A stretch of 64,000 nt of DNA from Microcystis aeruginosa FD4 (GTDB lineage Bacteria > Cyanobacteriota > Cyanobacteriia > Cyanobacteriales > Microcystaceae), in the NCBI RefSeq assembly GCF_009792235.1, contig NZ_CP046973.1, positions 4,650,001-4,714,000 of the forward strand, in the 5' to 3' direction. Below the pieces are notes generated by a model. That model worked only from the letters and a program-made list of their open reading frames with translations. It was not told the origin of the DNA and did not search any database. Numbering within the stretch: position 1 is the stretch's first letter; each line of letters starts with the position of its first letter. Both the position numbers and the translations under genes were made by a program. Shown here piece after piece: positions 33,088 to 42,395 of this stretch.

Positions 33088-33435
33088 TTAGCCCACTTGC
33101 TGACGATAGCTATTCATTTCTAGACTATCTTCCCCATAAAGATCCTCAATGTGTTGATGACAGCAATCGATCGCAAATTGCTCAAATTCTCTCGGTTCGA
33201 TTTGATACATTTTGGCAAAAATATCCGGTTGAACACGACAAAATTCCGGTCTCTGGTCATAAATGGTACAGAGACGGGTTTGGCGATCGAAGTTTATACA
33301 CCAACCATCTTCCCCCACCATGCTGAGATATTGACTTAATTGTGCGGGAGTCAGATATTCTTCTAAGTCAGGACGCTCATCGGGATTTAGTTGACAACAA
33401 GCTCCACAATTTTTAATACATTTCCAATTGCCCAT
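33088..33435 (-). CDS. YkgJ-family cysteine cluster protein
   Basis: A 115-residue protein with the cysteine pattern of the YkgJ/CxxCxxCC family: CIKNCGACCQL at the N-terminus, WCINFDRQTRLCTIYDQRPEFCR in the middle and DCCHQH later. It probably binds an Fe-S cluster or zinc; the cellular role is unknown. No operon partner is close. Confidence 0.85.
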   Translation of the reverse strand: MGNWKCIKNCGACCQLNPDERPDLEEYLTPAQLSQYLSMVGEDGWCINFDRQTRLCTIYDQRPEFCRVQPDIFAKMYQIEPREFEQFAIDCCHQHIEDLYGEDSLEMNSYRQQVG

Positions 33436-33569
33436 ATAACCGGTGTGCCACGATGAGTTAATCCTAGTACCTATTGACTAGCTTACTAGCAATTAGTCCC
33501 AATTTTGCCTGCCAGCAGCAATTCCCCTCAATAGTTTTAATTTCAACCTGCGATCGGTAGTGAAAGAAA

Positions 33570-33641
33570 TGGGCGTTGTAAGGGTCGAACTTACGGCATC
33601 CTGCTTGTAAGGCAGGCGCTCTACCACTGAGCTAAACGCCC
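33570..33641 (-). tRNA. tRNA-Val(UAC)
   Basis: A 72-nt cloverleaf on the minus strand: acceptor GGGCGTT with AACGCCC, D-arm GCTCAGTGGTAGAGC, anticodon stem CCTGC/GCAGG with loop CTTACAA (anticodon TAC) and T-arm with GTTCGAC. The CCA end is not encoded. Confidence 0.96.
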
Positions 33642-33722
33642 GAATCAATTTCGCACTTTCTCACTATAACATATATTTTTAAAAAAGGATATTATTTTTT
33701 TGAGCAAGTTGATTTTTTTCCG

Positions 33723-34259
33723 ATGCCCTCTGGCCGAACTCACGATCGCATTACCCTAATTCTGTTGCCACCGATTGCGGGGGCGAGTTTTTTGGTCAGT
33801 GGCAGTGGTAAATTAACCCTGTTACTCTTGGCCAGTTATTTGTTTAGCGGATTCCTGTTTGGACCGGATCTTGACATCCACTCGGTACAATACAAACGTT
33901 GGGGTTATCTGCGCTGGTTGTGGCTACCCTATCGTTCCATGATCCGTCATCGCGGTTGGTTATCCCACGGTTTCTTGATCGGCACAATTTTTCGGTTATT
34001 TTACTTCGGTAGTTTTCTTTTACTAGCGGCGATCGTCATCATTCCGATCCTGCAAAGTTTCTGGGGTGTAAACTGGGATTGGCGACTGTGGCCGCAGCAA
34101 GCGATCGCATTATGGCAACAGTATCCCCGGGTAGCGATCGCTATTTTCCTGGGTTTAGAATTAGGAGCGATGAGTCATAGTTGTAGTGATTGGATCGGAT
34201 CGGCCTATAAAAGTTCTCGAAAAGTGGCTCAAAAACCGGTAAAAAAGAAAAAACGTTAA
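33723..34259 (+). CDS. DUF2227 putative metal-binding membrane protein
   Basis: The 178-residue product begins MPSGRTHDRITLILLPP, the His-containing N-terminal signature of DUF2227 proteins, has FGPDLDIHSVQYKRWG and RHRGWLSHG with further His/Asp residues that may bind metal, and at least three hydrophobic segments. The C-terminus is lysine-rich. DUF2227 resembles membrane-bound hydrolases of the YdjM/LexA-regulated type; its function in cyanobacteria is not known. It is followed by a miniature transposon. Confidence 0.82.
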   Translation: MPSGRTHDRITLILLPPIAGASFLVSGSGKLTLLLLASYLFSGFLFGPDLDIHSVQYKRWGYLRWLWLPYRSMIRHRGWLSHGFLIGTIFRLFYFGSFLLLAAIVIIPILQSFWGVNWDWRLWPQQAIALWQQYPRVAIAIFLGLELGAMSHSCSDWIGSAYKSSRKVAQKPVKKKKR

Positions 34260-34278
34260 TAATCCCTGTCCACAATTT

Positions 34279-34506
34279 CTAATTAGAGTTTGCTGAATAA
34301 ATATGAAATGTAGGCTAGGTAAGGACTTTGGGGCTTTTCTCGCAAAACAGGTGCAAGGTTTTGAGAGAATCGTGGTTCAAAACCTTGCCTCTTCATCAGC
34401 GATCGCATCCTGTAGGGGCGAAGCATTCGGATAGGAAATCTACGGTTTCAGCGATAGGTTATTGCCCGAATGCTTCGCCCGTACTTTTTCAGCAGACCCT
34501 AATTAG
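34279..34506. mobile_element. 228-bp MITE with TTAGGGTCTGCTGAA-type ends
   Basis: The left end CTAATTAGAGTTTGCTGAA and the reverse complement of the right end, CTAATTAGGGTCTGCTGAA, match at 17 of 19 positions. The interior has palindromes such as GGGGCGAAGCATTCGG with CCGAATGCTTCGCCC. Related ends occur at 50788-51008 and 57905 onward. Its right end overlaps the original stop codon of the interrupted glycosyltransferase gene. Confidence 0.75.
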
Positions 34507-34562
34507 CCTTACTTTGATATTCTTGCCAAGTTTTCGGACTGATAAAGAGAGTTCCTTTTTCT
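34499..34562 (-). pseudogene. Severed 3' end of the membrane glycosyltransferase gene
   Basis: Read on the minus strand and joined across the insertion, keeping one copy of the 8-bp duplication, the frame continues from EKG into TLFISPKTWQEYQSKAN and a TAG stop at 34499-34501. This is the natural C-terminus lost from the gene now ending at 35936. Confidence 0.85.
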
Positions 34563-35985
34563 GGCTCTTCGGTAATTGTTATGCAAATAATTAACTTAAA
34601 ATAAAATTCGATAAGAGTACCTACGCTCAAAAATAGCTCAAACCCAAACAGGGAAAGATTTTAGGCACAAACAGGTTAATACCAAAAGATAGACAATTGA
34701 GTTAAGATTTGATATAATAGCCAAAAACGAGATTATTTTACTTATGATGCTTGACAAATTTTTGAACCTAAAAGGAACGTCTATTCAAGGCTATCTACAC
34801 CTAGAAAATATCGGTATAGTTTGCCGAATCGAATCGAAAAATCAAAAAGCAACCTGTCCTCATTGTGGGTTAGAGAGCGATAAACTACACCAAAATCATC
34901 GACATTTAGTCAAAGATTTACCAATCTCAGGACAACCAGTGTACCTACAAGTTAATCGTCGTCAATTTAAGTGCAATAATTGTCGAAAACCCTTTAGTGA
35001 AGAGTTAGATTTTGTCGCCAAGAAACGAACCTATACGAAAAGACTAGCCGAGAATATACTCGAACAATTAAAAGAAGGAGATATTTTAAATGTTAGCCGA
35101 AGAAATGACGTAACGGAAGAAGAGATTCAAAGAATGATAGAGGACATAGCTGAAGAAATTACAGAGACAGACCTATCGAAATTAAAAAGACTAGGAATTG
35201 ACGAAATCGCTCTAGTCAAAGGACAAAAAAATTATTGTGCGGTTTTAGTAAATTTAGATACGGGAAAACTAATAGCTATTCTAGAGAAGCGAACACACTC
35301 TTGAATTGAGGGAAACGCTTACGGGATGGGGAAAAGAGGTGTTAGAGCAAATTGAAGAAGTCAGCATAGACCTTTGGTTGCCCTATAAAAATTTGGTGAA
35401 AGAATTGATGCCATCGGCCGAGGTAGTCGCCGATAGATTCCATGTCATGAAACAAATTAATCAAGAGTTAGATGAACAGAGAAGAGCAGAAAAAAGAGCC
35501 GTAGAAGCGCAGAAAAATAAAAAACAGAAAGCGGAAAAAGAAGCAAAACTAGAAGTTTTAAAGCGAAGTAAATATAGTCGGTTAAAAAATGAAGAAAATT
35601 TAACGGAACCCCAAAAACTCAAACTAGAAGCTATCAAAGAAAATTTGCCAAATTTGAAAAAGATGCACGAGTTAAAGGAAGAATTTAGAAAGATTTATGA
35701 AACCTCAGAGAATCCGACAGAGGGAATGCTATCCATCTCAGAATGGTTGGCAAAATCCTCCAGTGTTTTTACCAAGAGTTGTCAAACAATCCGAAACTGG
35801 TTTGGAGAAATTATTAGTTATTTCGAGCAAAGGACAACGAATGGGGTGGTCGAGGGAATCAATAATAAACTTAAACTAATAAAACGGAGAGGCTATGGCT
35901 TTAGAAACTTTCGGAATTTTTGGGTTAGAAGTATGTTATCTTGGCATCTTGTATGTTGATTTAGCATAAAGAGTAACGAAGAGCC
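34563..35985 (+). mobile_element. ISL3-family insertion sequence, complete ends
   Basis: Terminal inverted repeats begin GGCTCTTCGGTAATTG (34563) and, on the other strand, GGCTCTTCGTTACTC (ending 35985), with about 20 of 25 matches. The flanks CTTTTTCT (34555-34562 and 35986-35993) are a perfect 8-bp target duplication. The length of 1,423 bp and the zinc-finger/DDE transposase inside are typical of ISL3. The clean duplication suggests a fairly recent insertion. Confidence 0.95.
34744..35959 (+). pseudogene. ISL3-family transposase, frameshifted
   Basis: The two parts are in different frames. The first (34744-35304) has the N-terminal zinc finger TCPHCG...CNNC and an HTH, and the first catalytic Asp in LGIDEIALVKG. 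The second (from about 35303) has VVADRFHVMKQINQELD with the second Asp and NGVVEGINNKLKLIKRRGYGFRNF with the Glu. The break is at about 35290-35305, where the first frame stops (THS, stop) just before LRETLTGWGKEVLEQIEEVSIDLW resumes in the next frame. No slippery heptamer is apparent, so it is probably a mutation that makes this copy non-autonomous. Confidence 0.85.
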
Positions 35986-37450
35986 CTTTTTCTTGCTGGT
36001 CGGGGAACTGGATATAATTTTTCTCTAAATAATTCTTGAGTTTTGGTGATTGCAGAAATTGCTTTTCAAATCGATAGAGAAAAACCAAATCGGGCTGTCT
36101 TTTTTCGATAACTTCTAGGATAAAATCCCCATCAAGATTCTGATTGATAAATCTCTTTCTGGTAATGACGGCAGTTTCTGGAGGTGTTTTCAAGAAATAT
36201 TGATATATATAGTGAGGATTGTCGGTTAACAGAAGTTTATCGGAGTTTTTAAATTTTTCAAACACAGCTTCTGCTAAAAGAGGTTTATACCTTTTATTAG
36301 ATTGAACGTAGGCATTAATTGAGGGATCACGATTGGTGATTATTCTTAAGGTGTTAAAGAGAAATTGACCAGACAGGGGTAGAAAAATCAGCATTTTGAG
36401 AACTAATTTCCTAGTTATTTTTCGATTTTGCCTAAATTCTGCGAGACTATCAGTAATTTTTAACTGTTCGACAAATAAGGCAATTATCCAAACGGCAGGA
36501 ATAATTAAATGGATATAATAATAAGGCCAAATTGGCGCAACTGTAGCAAATCTGAATAGATTAGAACCTAACCAGACCAACGGCGGTAAAAGTGGTATTA
36601 TATTGCGAGTAAAAACCATCGCTATAATAGCGATCGCTGTTACGATTAGATAAATTGGTTCGTGCTGTAGGGTGCTTTGTAAGAGAGTCCATAAGGTGAG
36701 ATTTTCTTTACCGAAACTAGCGGCAACACTGACATGAGATTTAATAATATTTTCGTAGGAAAAAGGAAAAATAGTCAGGGAACCCAAGACAAAGACTAAA
36801 ACGACAGCGACTGACCAAATAACAATATCAATAATTCTTTTAATAAAACTATTCTGTTGATTGAGAAAAATAATTAAAGCTACAGTTGGGATAATAGTAA
36901 TGCCTGAAAGTTTAATTTGCAGGGAAAAAACAAAAGCAATGGCACTGAGTAAATACAGCCCATACTTAAGCTTACCCGTGGATTGAAGGGCTTTAAAGAT
37001 AATAAAAATACTTAAGATTGTAAAAAAAAGTGAAGGTAACTCCCGCAACATTATCGTTGACAGAGTAATATAAACTAGACAAGTTGAGAGAATAAATACC
37101 GATAAACAAGAGGCCAATATTCCGCAATTAACTCTCAGAATTAGATAAAAAATTCCTAACATAATTGTGGACAAAGAAAGCACCATAATGCGCGCCGCAT
37201 GGATAGTAAATCCTGTCAAGCTTAACCAACTATTTAGTAAAAGAGATAAACCCGATAAATGATCGTGCCAAACTTGTTCGTAGAGACGATAACCTTGTTT
37301 GGTGACGTAGGCAAGTACCATGGCCACCGCTTCATCATAATTAAGGATATAGGGATAATGAAGCGGGACTTTCCAGAAAACAATCCCCAGAAAAAAAACT
37401 GCAATGGCAATTAATGCCATTAAATCAAAACGATCAGATTTCTTATTCAT
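35936..37450 (-). CDS. GT39-like membrane glycosyltransferase, 3' end replaced by IS sequence
   Basis: A multi-spanning membrane protein with ten or more helices. The first outer loop has NYDEAVAMVLAYVTKQGYRLYEQVWHDHLSG, the acidic D-E pair typical of GT39/ArnT/PMT-like transferases that use polyprenyl-phosphate sugars on the periplasmic side. The ATG at 37450 (MNKKSDRF) is chosen; a start at 37501 adds 17 residues with no better ribosome site. The last ~16 codons (LFVTLYAKSTYKMPR) are read from the right end of the ISL3 element and replace a natural tail of similar length encoded at 34499-34562. The soluble tail may tolerate this, so activity is uncertain. Confidence 0.82.
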   Translation of the reverse strand: MNKKSDRFDLMALIAIAVFFLGIVFWKVPLHYPYILNYDEAVAMVLAYVTKQGYRLYEQVWHDHLSGLSLLLNSWLSLTGFTIHAARIMVLSLSTIMLGIFYLILRVNCGILASCLSVFILSTCLVYITLSTIMLRELPSLFFTILSIFIIFKALQSTGKLKYGLYLLSAIAFVFSLQIKLSGITIIPTVALIIFLNQQNSFIKRIIDIVIWSVAVVLVFVLGSLTIFPFSYENIIKSHVSVAASFGKENLTLWTLLQSTLQHEPIYLIVTAIAIIAMVFTRNIIPLLPPLVWLGSNLFRFATVAPIWPYYYIHLIIPAVWIIALFVEQLKITDSLAEFRQNRKITRKLVLKMLIFLPLSGQFLFNTLRIITNRDPSINAYVQSNKRYKPLLAEAVFEKFKNSDKLLLTDNPHYIYQYFLKTPPETAVITRKRFINQNLDGDFILEVIEKRQPDLVFLYRFEKQFLQSPKLKNYLEKNYIQFPDQQEKGLFVTLYAKSTYKMPR

Positions 37451-37529
37451 ACACTTTTTCTGGACAAGAATTGCTGCGTATCTTATCACAGATCGAGACA
37501 TCAGTTATGGGTTAAAAAAGATACAAAGA

Positions 37530-38342
37530 TTACTTTTCGGAACTACGCCCTAAATCTTTAGATCTATGATAGGCCGCCACTACTGCCTCGATAATTGTCG
37601 ATCGAAAAGAGCCTTTTTCTAATTGTCTCATCCCGGCAATCGTAGTTCCCCCGGGGCTAGTGACGCGATCCTTTAATTCTCCAGGGTGTATGGCCGATTC
37701 TTTTAATAGGGTTGCCGTCCCTAAAACCGTTTCTAAGGCCAATTGAGACGCGATCGCTCGCGGTAATCCAGCCGCCACACCACCATCGCTTAAAGCTTCC
37801 ACCATCAAGGCCACAAATGCCGGGCCCGATCCCGATAATCCTGTTACCGCGTCCATCAAAGCTTCGGGAACTTCCACCACCGAACCGACCGCGGCAAAAA
37901 TATCTCTGGCTACGGCCAGATGTTCCGGTTCCGCATGACGACCAGGTGCGATCGCTGTCACCCCTTGTCCCACCGTGGCCGGGGTATTGGGCATCGTCCG
38001 GATCACGGGGCGATCGGGAAAGCCCATTTCTAAGCGATTGAGGGTAACTCCCGCTAAAATCGAGATAATTAGGGGTTTTTCGGGTATTCCTAGCAAACTA
38101 TTCACTACTTGCTCTAAAATCTGCGGTTTTATCGCTAAGATTAACACCTCAGTTGCTCTAGCTGCTTCCCGGTTATCCTCACTGACTTGCACTCCGTAGG
38201 TGTTCACCCAAAAGTTGCGCCGTTGAGACTGGGGTTCACCGACTAACACCGTTTCGGGGCTATAAATATTTTTTTTTAATAAACGGCTGAGAATGGCCTC
38301 GGCCATCACTCCACCGCCAATAATTCCTAAACGAATAGACAC
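37530..38342 (-). CDS. proC: Pyrroline-5-carboxylate reductase
   Basis: The enzyme reduces 1-pyrroline-5-carboxylate to proline with NAD(P)H. The product is 270 residues from the GTG at 38342 (SIRLGIIGGGVMAEAIL), which puts the Rossmann glycine motif at the N-terminus as usual; an upstream extension to 38405 is hydrophobic and unlikely. Other family marks are LAIKPQ, ISILAGVTL, RTMPNTPATVGQG and the C-terminal DAVTGLSGSGPAF and VTSPGGTTIAGM. It follows sepF on the same strand with a 125-base gap, a common cyanobacterial order. Confidence 0.95.
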   Translation of the reverse strand: MSIRLGIIGGGVMAEAILSRLLKKNIYSPETVLVGEPQSQRRNFWVNTYGVQVSEDNREAARATEVLILAIKPQILEQVVNSLLGIPEKPLIISILAGVTLNRLEMGFPDRPVIRTMPNTPATVGQGVTAIAPGRHAEPEHLAVARDIFAAVGSVVEVPEALMDAVTGLSGSGPAFVALMVEALSDGGVAAGLPRAIASQLALETVLGTATLLKESAIHPGELKDRVTSPGGTTIAGMRQLEKGSFRSTIIEAVVAAYHRSKDLGRSSEK

Positions 38343-38467
38343 AGTATTATTGAAAGTAAAAAGTAAAAAAGGCAGATTTAGAGGTCTTATCCAGAAAAAA
38401 GGCATCCTCTCGAGCCATCGATCGACTTCTAGCTTCTACAAACTTGACGAGAGGACTATGGAAGGAT

Positions 38468-39040
38468 TCATTGAGCTAATCGACTGCTTTCGGCGCCCCA
38501 AGCAGCTGCGGGGGAAACGGGACGAGCCATTTTCGGGTTGTCAGCGATATCGTGAATAGTTCCGGAAAGGGTGCTAACTTTAACGCAGCTGGGGGTAAAT
38601 AGGAAAATACTCTCTCCGATGCGTTCTTGATGACCATCAATCGCGTAAGTGCCACCGGCGACAAAATCCACGGCTCTTTGTGCTTCTTCGGGATCCATGA
38701 CGTTGAGGTTTAAAACCACCGATTTGCGTTCTCTCAGGGTTTGAATAACTTGGGGCATTTCCTCGAAGGAATGGGGCTCGATCACGACTACTTCTGCATT
38801 ATTGTTGTTAATACCTGGCATACCGATCACGTTGCTTCTGTTGAGTCCCATAGATGTGGCTGTATTGAGATTTAAAGGTTCGCGTTGACGACGATTAAGG
38901 GGTTCTTCTTCTTCGTTTTGATCCTTCTCTTGGGGGGAAAACTGTTCCCAGTTCATTTCTTCGTAGTCGGTTTCGTCTTCGTCTTCTGGTTGTTCGGAGA
39001 TACCGACAAAATCTTTGAGCTTGGTAAAAATGTTGTTCAC
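38468..39040 (-). CDS. sepF: Cell division protein SepF
   Basis: The 190-residue protein has an N-terminal amphipathic membrane-binding helix (IFTKLKDFVGI), an acidic linker, and the SepF core (VVVIEPHSFEEMPQVIQTLRERKSVVLNLNVMDPEEAQRAVDFVAGGTYAIDG...IFLFTPSCVKVS). It anchors FtsZ to the membrane and organises the Z-ring; in cyanobacteria it is called Cdv2 or YlmF. The start is GTG with AAGGA nine bases upstream. It lies between pipY and proC on one strand. Confidence 0.94.
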   Translation of the reverse strand: MNNIFTKLKDFVGISEQPEDEDETDYEEMNWEQFSPQEKDQNEEEEPLNRRQREPLNLNTATSMGLNRSNVIGMPGINNNNAEVVVIEPHSFEEMPQVIQTLRERKSVVLNLNVMDPEEAQRAVDFVAGGTYAIDGHQERIGESIFLFTPSCVKVSTLSGTIHDIADNPKMARPVSPAAAWGAESSRLAQ

Positions 39041-39362
39041 AGTCTAATGTCCTTCAAAAGATTTTTTTGGGTGGTCTTGTCTAGAGTCGGGGTTATTTAT
39101 TGGCCTTTAACAATTCTTGCTCTCATTTGGTACAGGGGAACTATTTTGTTAAGGCTTCGTCATTTTAGTCGTCTGGAGACAGCGGTTAGTTCCCTCTTTT
39201 CAGTTATCAGTTATCAGGGGATAGTTTTCAGGGATTGGGAAAAAGTCAATTCCTCATTTCTAACCACCAGTTTCTAGATTGGGCGCTGCAATTTTAATAT
39301 ATATTATCACCGATCATTAAATCTTCTAGGGGTTTTTTCTGTAAATTTACGGAGATGGTTCA

Positions 39363-40019
39363 CTAAATCCGCTCGCCAAAGATGCCGGTTCCCACCCGGA
39401 TCAAAGTGGCTCCGGCCCTGATGGCCAGAGGATAATCGTCAGACATCCCCATTGATAGATGAGGCAGGCGTAAACTAGAGCTATTCTCGATTATTTGGGC
39501 TAAATCGCCAGTTTTTTCAAAGGCGGCTAACTTTTCCCCCGCAGATAATCCTCGAGGCAGAATTGTCATCAAACCCTGAATTTTTAGCTGTCTACAGTTG
39601 ACTAAAGCGGGAAGAGCTGCTAGTAATTCGTCCGTGTCCCAACCGAACTTATCGGGATCGGGGACAACTTTCACCTGTAGCAAAACTTGGGGATTAATCT
39701 CTAATTCCCCAGCTAGGCGATCGAGTCTTTGGGCTAATTTTAAACTATCGAGGGAATGGATTAAATCAAAGGATTCTAGAACTTTGCGGGCTTTATTTGC
39801 CTGTAGATGCCCGATAAAGTGCCAAGAAATATCTGGCAGGTCTTTTAGTTCTTGCTGCTTCGAGATTGCTTCCTGTAGCTTACTTTCAGCAAAATCTCTC
39901 ACTCCTGCTTGGTAAGCTTGACGGATATAATCGCTCGATACCTGTTTACTGACGGCAATCAGGCGCGTGGAGGGGGGTAGGGTAAGACGGATTGACTCGA
40001 TACGACTAGCGATCGTCAT
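39363..40019 (-). CDS. pipY: PLP homeostasis protein PipY (YggS/YBL036C family)
   Basis: A 218-residue PLP-binding protein: the TRLIAVSKQVSSDYIRQAYQAG segment carries the lysine that binds pyridoxal phosphate, and SWHFIGHLQANKARKVLESFDLIHSLD and LSMGMSDDYPLAIRAGATLIRVGTGIFG are family signatures. It balances intracellular PLP and amino-acid pools. It starts three bases after the stop codon of pipX, the known cyanobacterial pipX-pipY operon. Confidence 0.95.
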   Translation of the reverse strand: MTIASRIESIRLTLPPSTRLIAVSKQVSSDYIRQAYQAGVRDFAESKLQEAISKQQELKDLPDISWHFIGHLQANKARKVLESFDLIHSLDSLKLAQRLDRLAGELEINPQVLLQVKVVPDPDKFGWDTDELLAALPALVNCRQLKIQGLMTILPRGLSAGEKLAAFEKTGDLAQIIENSSSLRLPHLSMGMSDDYPLAIRAGATLIRVGTGIFGERI

Positions 40020-40022
40020 GAA

Positions 40023-40295
40023 CTAGACTGAAAAGGTTTGTTGATAAGTTTGGTTGAGACTGTTAAATTCTTGCACATTACCGCGCCGTCGCAAATTCCG
40101 CAGCCGGTTTTCCAGTAAAAGACGAGCATCGGAACGACTAATCGGATCGAACGAGACTTTTTTCGGCCCCACCGTCACCAGAAAAAAAAGACGTTGGGCA
40201 TAAAGAGTGGTAAATAATTCCTGATGTTCTTCTAATAGACACACTCTGTACAATAGACCGAAAGTGGGATGATTGAGATAGGTTTCGTTACTCAT
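40023..40295 (-). CDS. pipX: PII-interacting coactivator PipX
   Basis: A 90-residue protein matching PipX: MSNETYLNHPTFGLLYRVC, then LYAQRLFFLVT and RSDARLLLENRLRNLRRRG. It binds the nitrogen regulator NtcA when 2-oxoglutarate is high and the PII protein when it is low, so it links nitrogen status to transcription. It is first in the leftward group pipX-pipY, with sepF and proC further on. This small gene is specific to cyanobacteria and supports the taxonomic call. Confidence 0.96.
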   Translation of the reverse strand: MSNETYLNHPTFGLLYRVCLLEEHQELFTTLYAQRLFFLVTVGPKKVSFDPISRSDARLLLENRLRNLRRRGNVQEFNSLNQTYQQTFSV

Positions 40296-40802
40296 TCAAG
40301 CGATCGCTAAAGGAAAAGGGTTGAGCGAACTAGAAAATTTTTCCACAACAAAATCAAGCGGATGGCTCAAAAACAATTGATTTTTCGGGAGTTTCCCTAG
40401 CCTGATTCTACCAGAATCCTTCAACGACAACTAACAGTCCCGGTCTATGTCATGATTTCCTGAGTTTTCCCTTTTTCCCTGTTAACTTGGATACATCTCG
40501 GTGACAACTTGTCAACATCAGAAATTAGCTCGGCTGCAAAAATCAAAGATTTTCCCTTTGCAGAGGAGACTCCGAGACAGGAGGATAAAAAAGACAAGAG
40601 ACAACTAAACTAACGATAAAAACTAAGATTATCTCAAATTTATCTGGGTTTTTAGATATTTTAACCCAATAGCGGCGATCAATGCCCTAAAAACTCACAC
40701 CTGATCACTGATCACTGATAACTGATCACTGAATCGCTGATCAAATGCCCTAAGCTTGTATTAAGCCTTTTTTAACTTCAAATTCCTTTAACCTCAATCA
40801 AT
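40296..40802. promoter_or_regulatory. Divergent intergenic region of pipX and ndhB
   Basis: This 507-base gap separates divergent genes, so it should contain both promoters. I see a TGATCACTGATCACTGATAACTGATCACTGA repeat-like stretch at 40700-40735 and A+T-rich segments, but no NtcA site (GTAN8TAC) or promoter that I would call with confidence. Confidence 0.35.
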
Positions 40803-42344
40803 ATGGATTTTTCTAGTCTTGTTGCCAGTCAGCTAAACGCCGGCGTTATCTGGCCCGAAGGAATCCTGATTATTACCCTGATGGTGATTTTAATCGGCGA
40901 TTTAATCGTGGGACGAAGTGCCAGAAGTTGGCTGCCCTACGTTGCGATCGCTGGTCTGCTCGCTGCTGTGGTTGCTCTCTACTTTACCTGGGACAATCCG
41001 AAACCATTGGCTTTTTTAGGGGCTTTTGAGGGGGATAATCTCAGTATCGTCTTTAGGGGGATTATTGCCCTTTCTACCGCCTCCACAGTGCTGATGTCTG
41101 TGCGTTATGTGGAACAAGCGGGAACCTCCCTAGCGGAATTTTTAGCCATTATGCTCACCGCGACTATCGGGGGAATGTTCCTATCCGGCTCTAGTGAATT
41201 GGTGATGATCTTCATCTCCCTAGAAATGCTCAGTATTTCCTCCTATCTAATGACTGGTTACATGAAGCGGGATCCTCGCTCGAACGAGGCCGCCTTAAAA
41301 TACCTGTTAATTGGAGCTTCTAGTTCGGCGATTTTCCTCTACGGTGTTTCCCTTCTCTACGGTTTATCCGGAGGTGAAACCAGTTTAAGCGCCATTGCTC
41401 AAAAATTAACCGCTGTTAACGGTGGTCAGTCCCTAGCCTTGGCGATCGCATTAGTTTTTGTGATTGCCGGTATCGCTTTCAAAATTTCGGCGGTTCCCTT
41501 TCACCAGTGGACTCCTGATGTGTACGAAGGTTCACCCACTCCCGTGGTCGCTTTCCTCTCGGTGGGTTCCAAAGCGGCGGGTTTTGCCCTGGCAATTCGC
41601 CTATTAGTGACGGTTTTCGGTCTAGTCAGCGAACAATGGCGGTTTATCTTTATTGCCCTAGCCATTTTGAGCATGATCCTGGGCAACGTGGTAGCCTTAG
41701 CCCAAACTAGCATGAAACGGATGTTAGCCTATTCCTCGATCGGTCAGGCGGGTTTTGTCATGATTGGTTTAACCGCCGGTACTGATGCGGGTTACTCTAG
41801 CATGATTTTCTATCTGTTAATTTACCTGTTCATGAACCTAGGGGCTTTTGCCTGCGTGATTCTCTTTGCTCTGAGAACCGGAACCGATCAGATCGCTGAG
41901 TATTCGGGACTCTACCAGAAAGATCCGCTCCTAACCCTCTGTTTAAGCATCTGTCTGCTTTCTTTAGGGGGAATTCCGCCTCTAGCGGGCTTCTTTGGCA
42001 AGATTTATCTATTCTGGGCCGGTTGGCAAGCGGGACTTTATGCTCTCGTCCTCGTTGGTTTAGTCACCAGTGTGGCCTCGATTTACTACTATATCCGTGT
42101 GGTCAAAATGATGGTGGTCAAGGAACCCCAAGAGATGTCCGATGCGGTGAAAAATTACCCCGTTATCAATTGGACCCTTACCGGGATGCGTCCCCTACAG
42201 GTGGGTATTGTCCTCTCCCTAGTGGCCACTTCCCTGGCCGGTATCCTCTCCAATCCTCTCTTTACCCTAGCGACGGATTCCGTCACCACTACCCCCATCC
42301 TGCAATCGGCAGCCCTGGTGACGCACATTTCCCGAGCGAATTGA
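40803..42344 (+). CDS. ndhB: NAD(P)H-quinone oxidoreductase subunit 2
   Basis: A 513-residue membrane protein of about 14 helices. It is a proton-pumping antiporter-like subunit of thylakoid NDH-1, which serves respiration, cyclic electron flow and CO2 uptake. Markers are LEMLSISSYLMTGYMKRDPRSNEAALKYLLIGASSSAIFLYGVSLLYG and FKISAVPFHQWTPDVYEGSPTPVVAFLSVGSK, with the functional Lys residues in helices 7 and 8, and AYSSIGQAGFVMIG. Length is as expected. It stands alone and is followed by a perfect palindrome. Confidence 0.97.
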   Translation: MDFSSLVASQLNAGVIWPEGILIITLMVILIGDLIVGRSARSWLPYVAIAGLLAAVVALYFTWDNPKPLAFLGAFEGDNLSIVFRGIIALSTASTVLMSVRYVEQAGTSLAEFLAIMLTATIGGMFLSGSSELVMIFISLEMLSISSYLMTGYMKRDPRSNEAALKYLLIGASSSAIFLYGVSLLYGLSGGETSLSAIAQKLTAVNGGQSLALAIALVFVIAGIAFKISAVPFHQWTPDVYEGSPTPVVAFLSVGSKAAGFALAIRLLVTVFGLVSEQWRFIFIALAILSMILGNVVALAQTSMKRMLAYSSIGQAGFVMIGLTAGTDAGYSSMIFYLLIYLFMNLGAFACVILFALRTGTDQIAEYSGLYQKDPLLTLCLSICLLSLGGIPPLAGFFGKIYLFWAGWQAGLYALVLVGLVTSVASIYYYIRVVKMMVVKEPQEMSDAVKNYPVINWTLTGMRPLQVGIVLSLVATSLAGILSNPLFTLATDSVTTTPILQSAALVTHISRAN

Positions 42345-42395
42345 GAATCCCTGTTGATTTATCAGCGTTGTCAGATCAGAATAACAACGCCTATT

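Noticed and set aside
34744..35959. Programmed frameshift making one transposase from two frames
   Set aside because: No slippery heptamer or stimulatory structure is apparent at the junction, and ISL3 transposases are normally a single frame; a mutation is more likely.
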